DNA of 7,657 bases, from NCBI GenBank assembly GCA_900757715.1, contig CAAEOZ010000278.1:1-7657 (forward strand). Direction: 5' to 3'. Shown here piece after piece: positions 7,183 to 7,657 of the stretch; position 1 is the stretch's first letter; every line of letters begins with the position of its first letter. The notes under the pieces were generated by a model, which was not told where the DNA came from, did no database searches, and saw only the letters and a program-made list of their open reading frames with translations. The position numbers and the translations under genes are program-made. The stretch is from an uncultured Veillonella sp. (GTDB lineage: Bacteria; Bacillota; Negativicutes; Veillonellales; Veillonellaceae).

Positions 7183-7187
7183 GGAGG
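7183..7187 (+). promoter_or_regulatory. Ribosome binding site fixing the XRE-gene start
   Basis: GGAGG lies 5 nt before the ATG at 7193. It overlaps the codons that an upstream GTG start (7181) would translate, so the ATG is preferred. Confidence 0.8.
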
Positions 7188-7192
7188 CGATT

Positions 7193-7471
7193 ATGTATAT
7201 CGGTGAAATCATTAAAAGCTATCGCGAACAACATAATATGACGGTTGAAGAATTCGCAAATAAATCGAATCTAAGGCAAACAGAAATCAACCAATTGGAA
7301 GGATTATTTCAAAGCGATGGAACGACACCTCATCCTGTTGCAATGCGACAAATTAAAGCTATAGCTGAAGCCATCGGACAGCCAATCCCCATCATTATGA
7401 ATCTTATTTCTGCAGATCAAGAAATTGTCGTTAACGTAGTAGCTGAATCAGATCAGCCACATGCGAAATAA
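7193..7471 (+). CDS. Small XRE-family helix-turn-helix protein
   Basis: This 92-residue protein consists almost wholly of one helix-turn-helix domain of the Cro/C1 (XRE) type. The N-terminal MYIGEIIKSYREQ matches helix 1 of the family. Residues 16-37 (MTVEEFANKSNL, then RQTEINQLEG) give the helix-turn-helix. Residues 48-70 (PVAMRQIKAIAEAIGQPIP) match the closing helices. A short acidic tail follows, with no visible ligand-binding or catalytic domain. The start is the ATG at 7193, with GGAGG 5 nt upstream. An in-frame GTG at 7181 lies inside that ribosome site and would add four residues without its own signal. It is divergent from the efflux operon across 168 nt, so it may regulate that operon or itself. 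This is inference from position only; the E. coli ybhGFSR regulator is a TetR-family protein instead. Confidence 0.85.
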   Translation: MYIGEIIKSYREQHNMTVEEFANKSNLRQTEINQLEGLFQSDGTTPHPVAMRQIKAIAEAIGQPIPIIMNLISADQEIVVNVVAESDQPHAK

Positions 7472-7509
7472 TAAGACTTAGTCTATTAAATAAAGATCAT
7501 TAGCCCATA

Positions 7510-7541
7510 AAAGGACCCTACATAAATATGTAGAGTCCTTT
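7510..7541. terminator. Hairpin downstream of the XRE gene, possibly bidirectional
   Basis: The arms AAAGGACCCTACATA (7510-7524) and TATGTAGAGTCCTTT (7527-7541) pair over 15 positions. The one irregularity at 7517/7534 is C-A on the plus strand but a G-U wobble on the minus strand. The tail is only moderately T-rich on either side. It lies 38 nt after the XRE stop and is the only hairpin well placed to end that transcript. Confidence 0.6.
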
Positions 7542-7548
7542 ATATACA

Positions 7549-7587
7549 TATAAAAAATAAAAAAGCACCACATTACTGTGATGCTTT
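7549..7587 (-). terminator. Intrinsic terminator of the tRNA-Arg transcript
   Basis: On the minus strand, AAAGCATCACA (7587-7577) pairs with TGTGGTGCTTT (7572-7562) over 11 bp, with one G-U wobble and a 4-nt loop. A T-rich tail follows immediately (TTTATTTTTTA, from 7561 down). It begins 5 nt after the encoded CCA of the tRNA. The wobble pair would be a C-A mismatch on the other strand, which supports minus-strand function. Confidence 0.85.
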
Positions 7588-7591
7588 AATT

Positions 7592-7657
7592 TGGTGACCC
7601 AGAAGGGATTCGAACCCCTGGCCTTTTGATTCGTAGTCAAACGCTCTATCCAGCTGA
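7592..7657 (-). tRNA. tRNA-Arg, anticodon ACG, partial (5' end off the right edge)
   Basis: The minus strand shows the D-arm (TCAGCTGGATAGAGC) and the anticodon stem TTTGA/TCAAA. The loop CTACGAA places anticodon ACG at 7634-7632. The T-arm AGGGG-TTCGAAT-CCCTT follows, then the 3' acceptor strand CTGGGTC, discriminator A, and an encoded CCA (7594-7592). The A at the wobble position is normally converted to inosine, so the tRNA reads CGU, CGC and CGA. About ten nucleotides of the 5' acceptor strand lie beyond the window. Confidence 0.95.

Noticed and set aside
7181..7192. GTG start four codons upstream for the XRE protein
   Set aside because: The GTG is part of the GTGGAGG ribosome-site region and has no signal of its own.
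7592..7657. tRNA-Arg 3' end as an integration site for a mobile island
   Set aside because: No second copy of the tRNA 3' end and no integrase or phage gene are visible; the neighbouring genes look like ordinary chromosome.

Overview
The window carries one complete export operon on the minus strand, a divergent small regulator-like gene, and two partial RNA features at the edges. Base composition is AT-rich and codon choice is low-GC. The gene content includes both an outer-membrane factor and an inner-membrane ABC exporter, so the cell must have two membranes. A low-GC diderm of the Negativicutes type (Veillonella or a relative) fits best. That placement is inferred from overall character and cannot be proved from the window alone.

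Left edge (1-228): the minus strand carries the 5' part of a cobalamin (B12) riboswitch, running off the window to the left, with a strong promoter just upstream. The gene it controls is outside the window. Between this promoter and the efflux operon is a perfect 10-bp inverted repeat with a 37-nt spacer. One arm of it overlaps the riboswitch promoter's -35 box.

Centre (229-7024, minus strand): five tightly packed genes are transcribed from right to left. They encode an outer-membrane efflux factor of the OprM/NodT type, a YbhG-type membrane fusion protein, a YbhF-type tandem-ATPase protein, and YbhS- and YbhR-type ABC-2 permeases. The last four have the same order as Escherichia coli ybhGFSR, but here a dedicated outer-membrane channel gene heads the operon. 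Together they should form a complete tripartite pump. ATP hydrolysis by the fused ATPase drives the YbhS/YbhR permease pair, the fusion protein spans the periplasm, and the channel opens to the outside. The substrate cannot be read from the sequence; the E. coli relative has been linked to drug (tetracycline-type) and cation efflux.

Right part (7025-7657): a divergent intergenic region holds back-to-back promoters and three copies of GTATCA. It is followed by a 92-residue XRE-type helix-turn-helix protein on the plus strand, which could regulate the operon. Two hairpins follow, and then the 3' two thirds or more of a tRNA-Arg(ACG) gene on the minus strand. No mobile element, CRISPR array or integrase is visible. 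The system is best described as a self-contained variant of a known pump family rather than something wholly new. The points most worth checking are a slippage-prone A8/A7 tract in the channel gene, the asymmetric ATP sites, and the unexplained inverted repeat.
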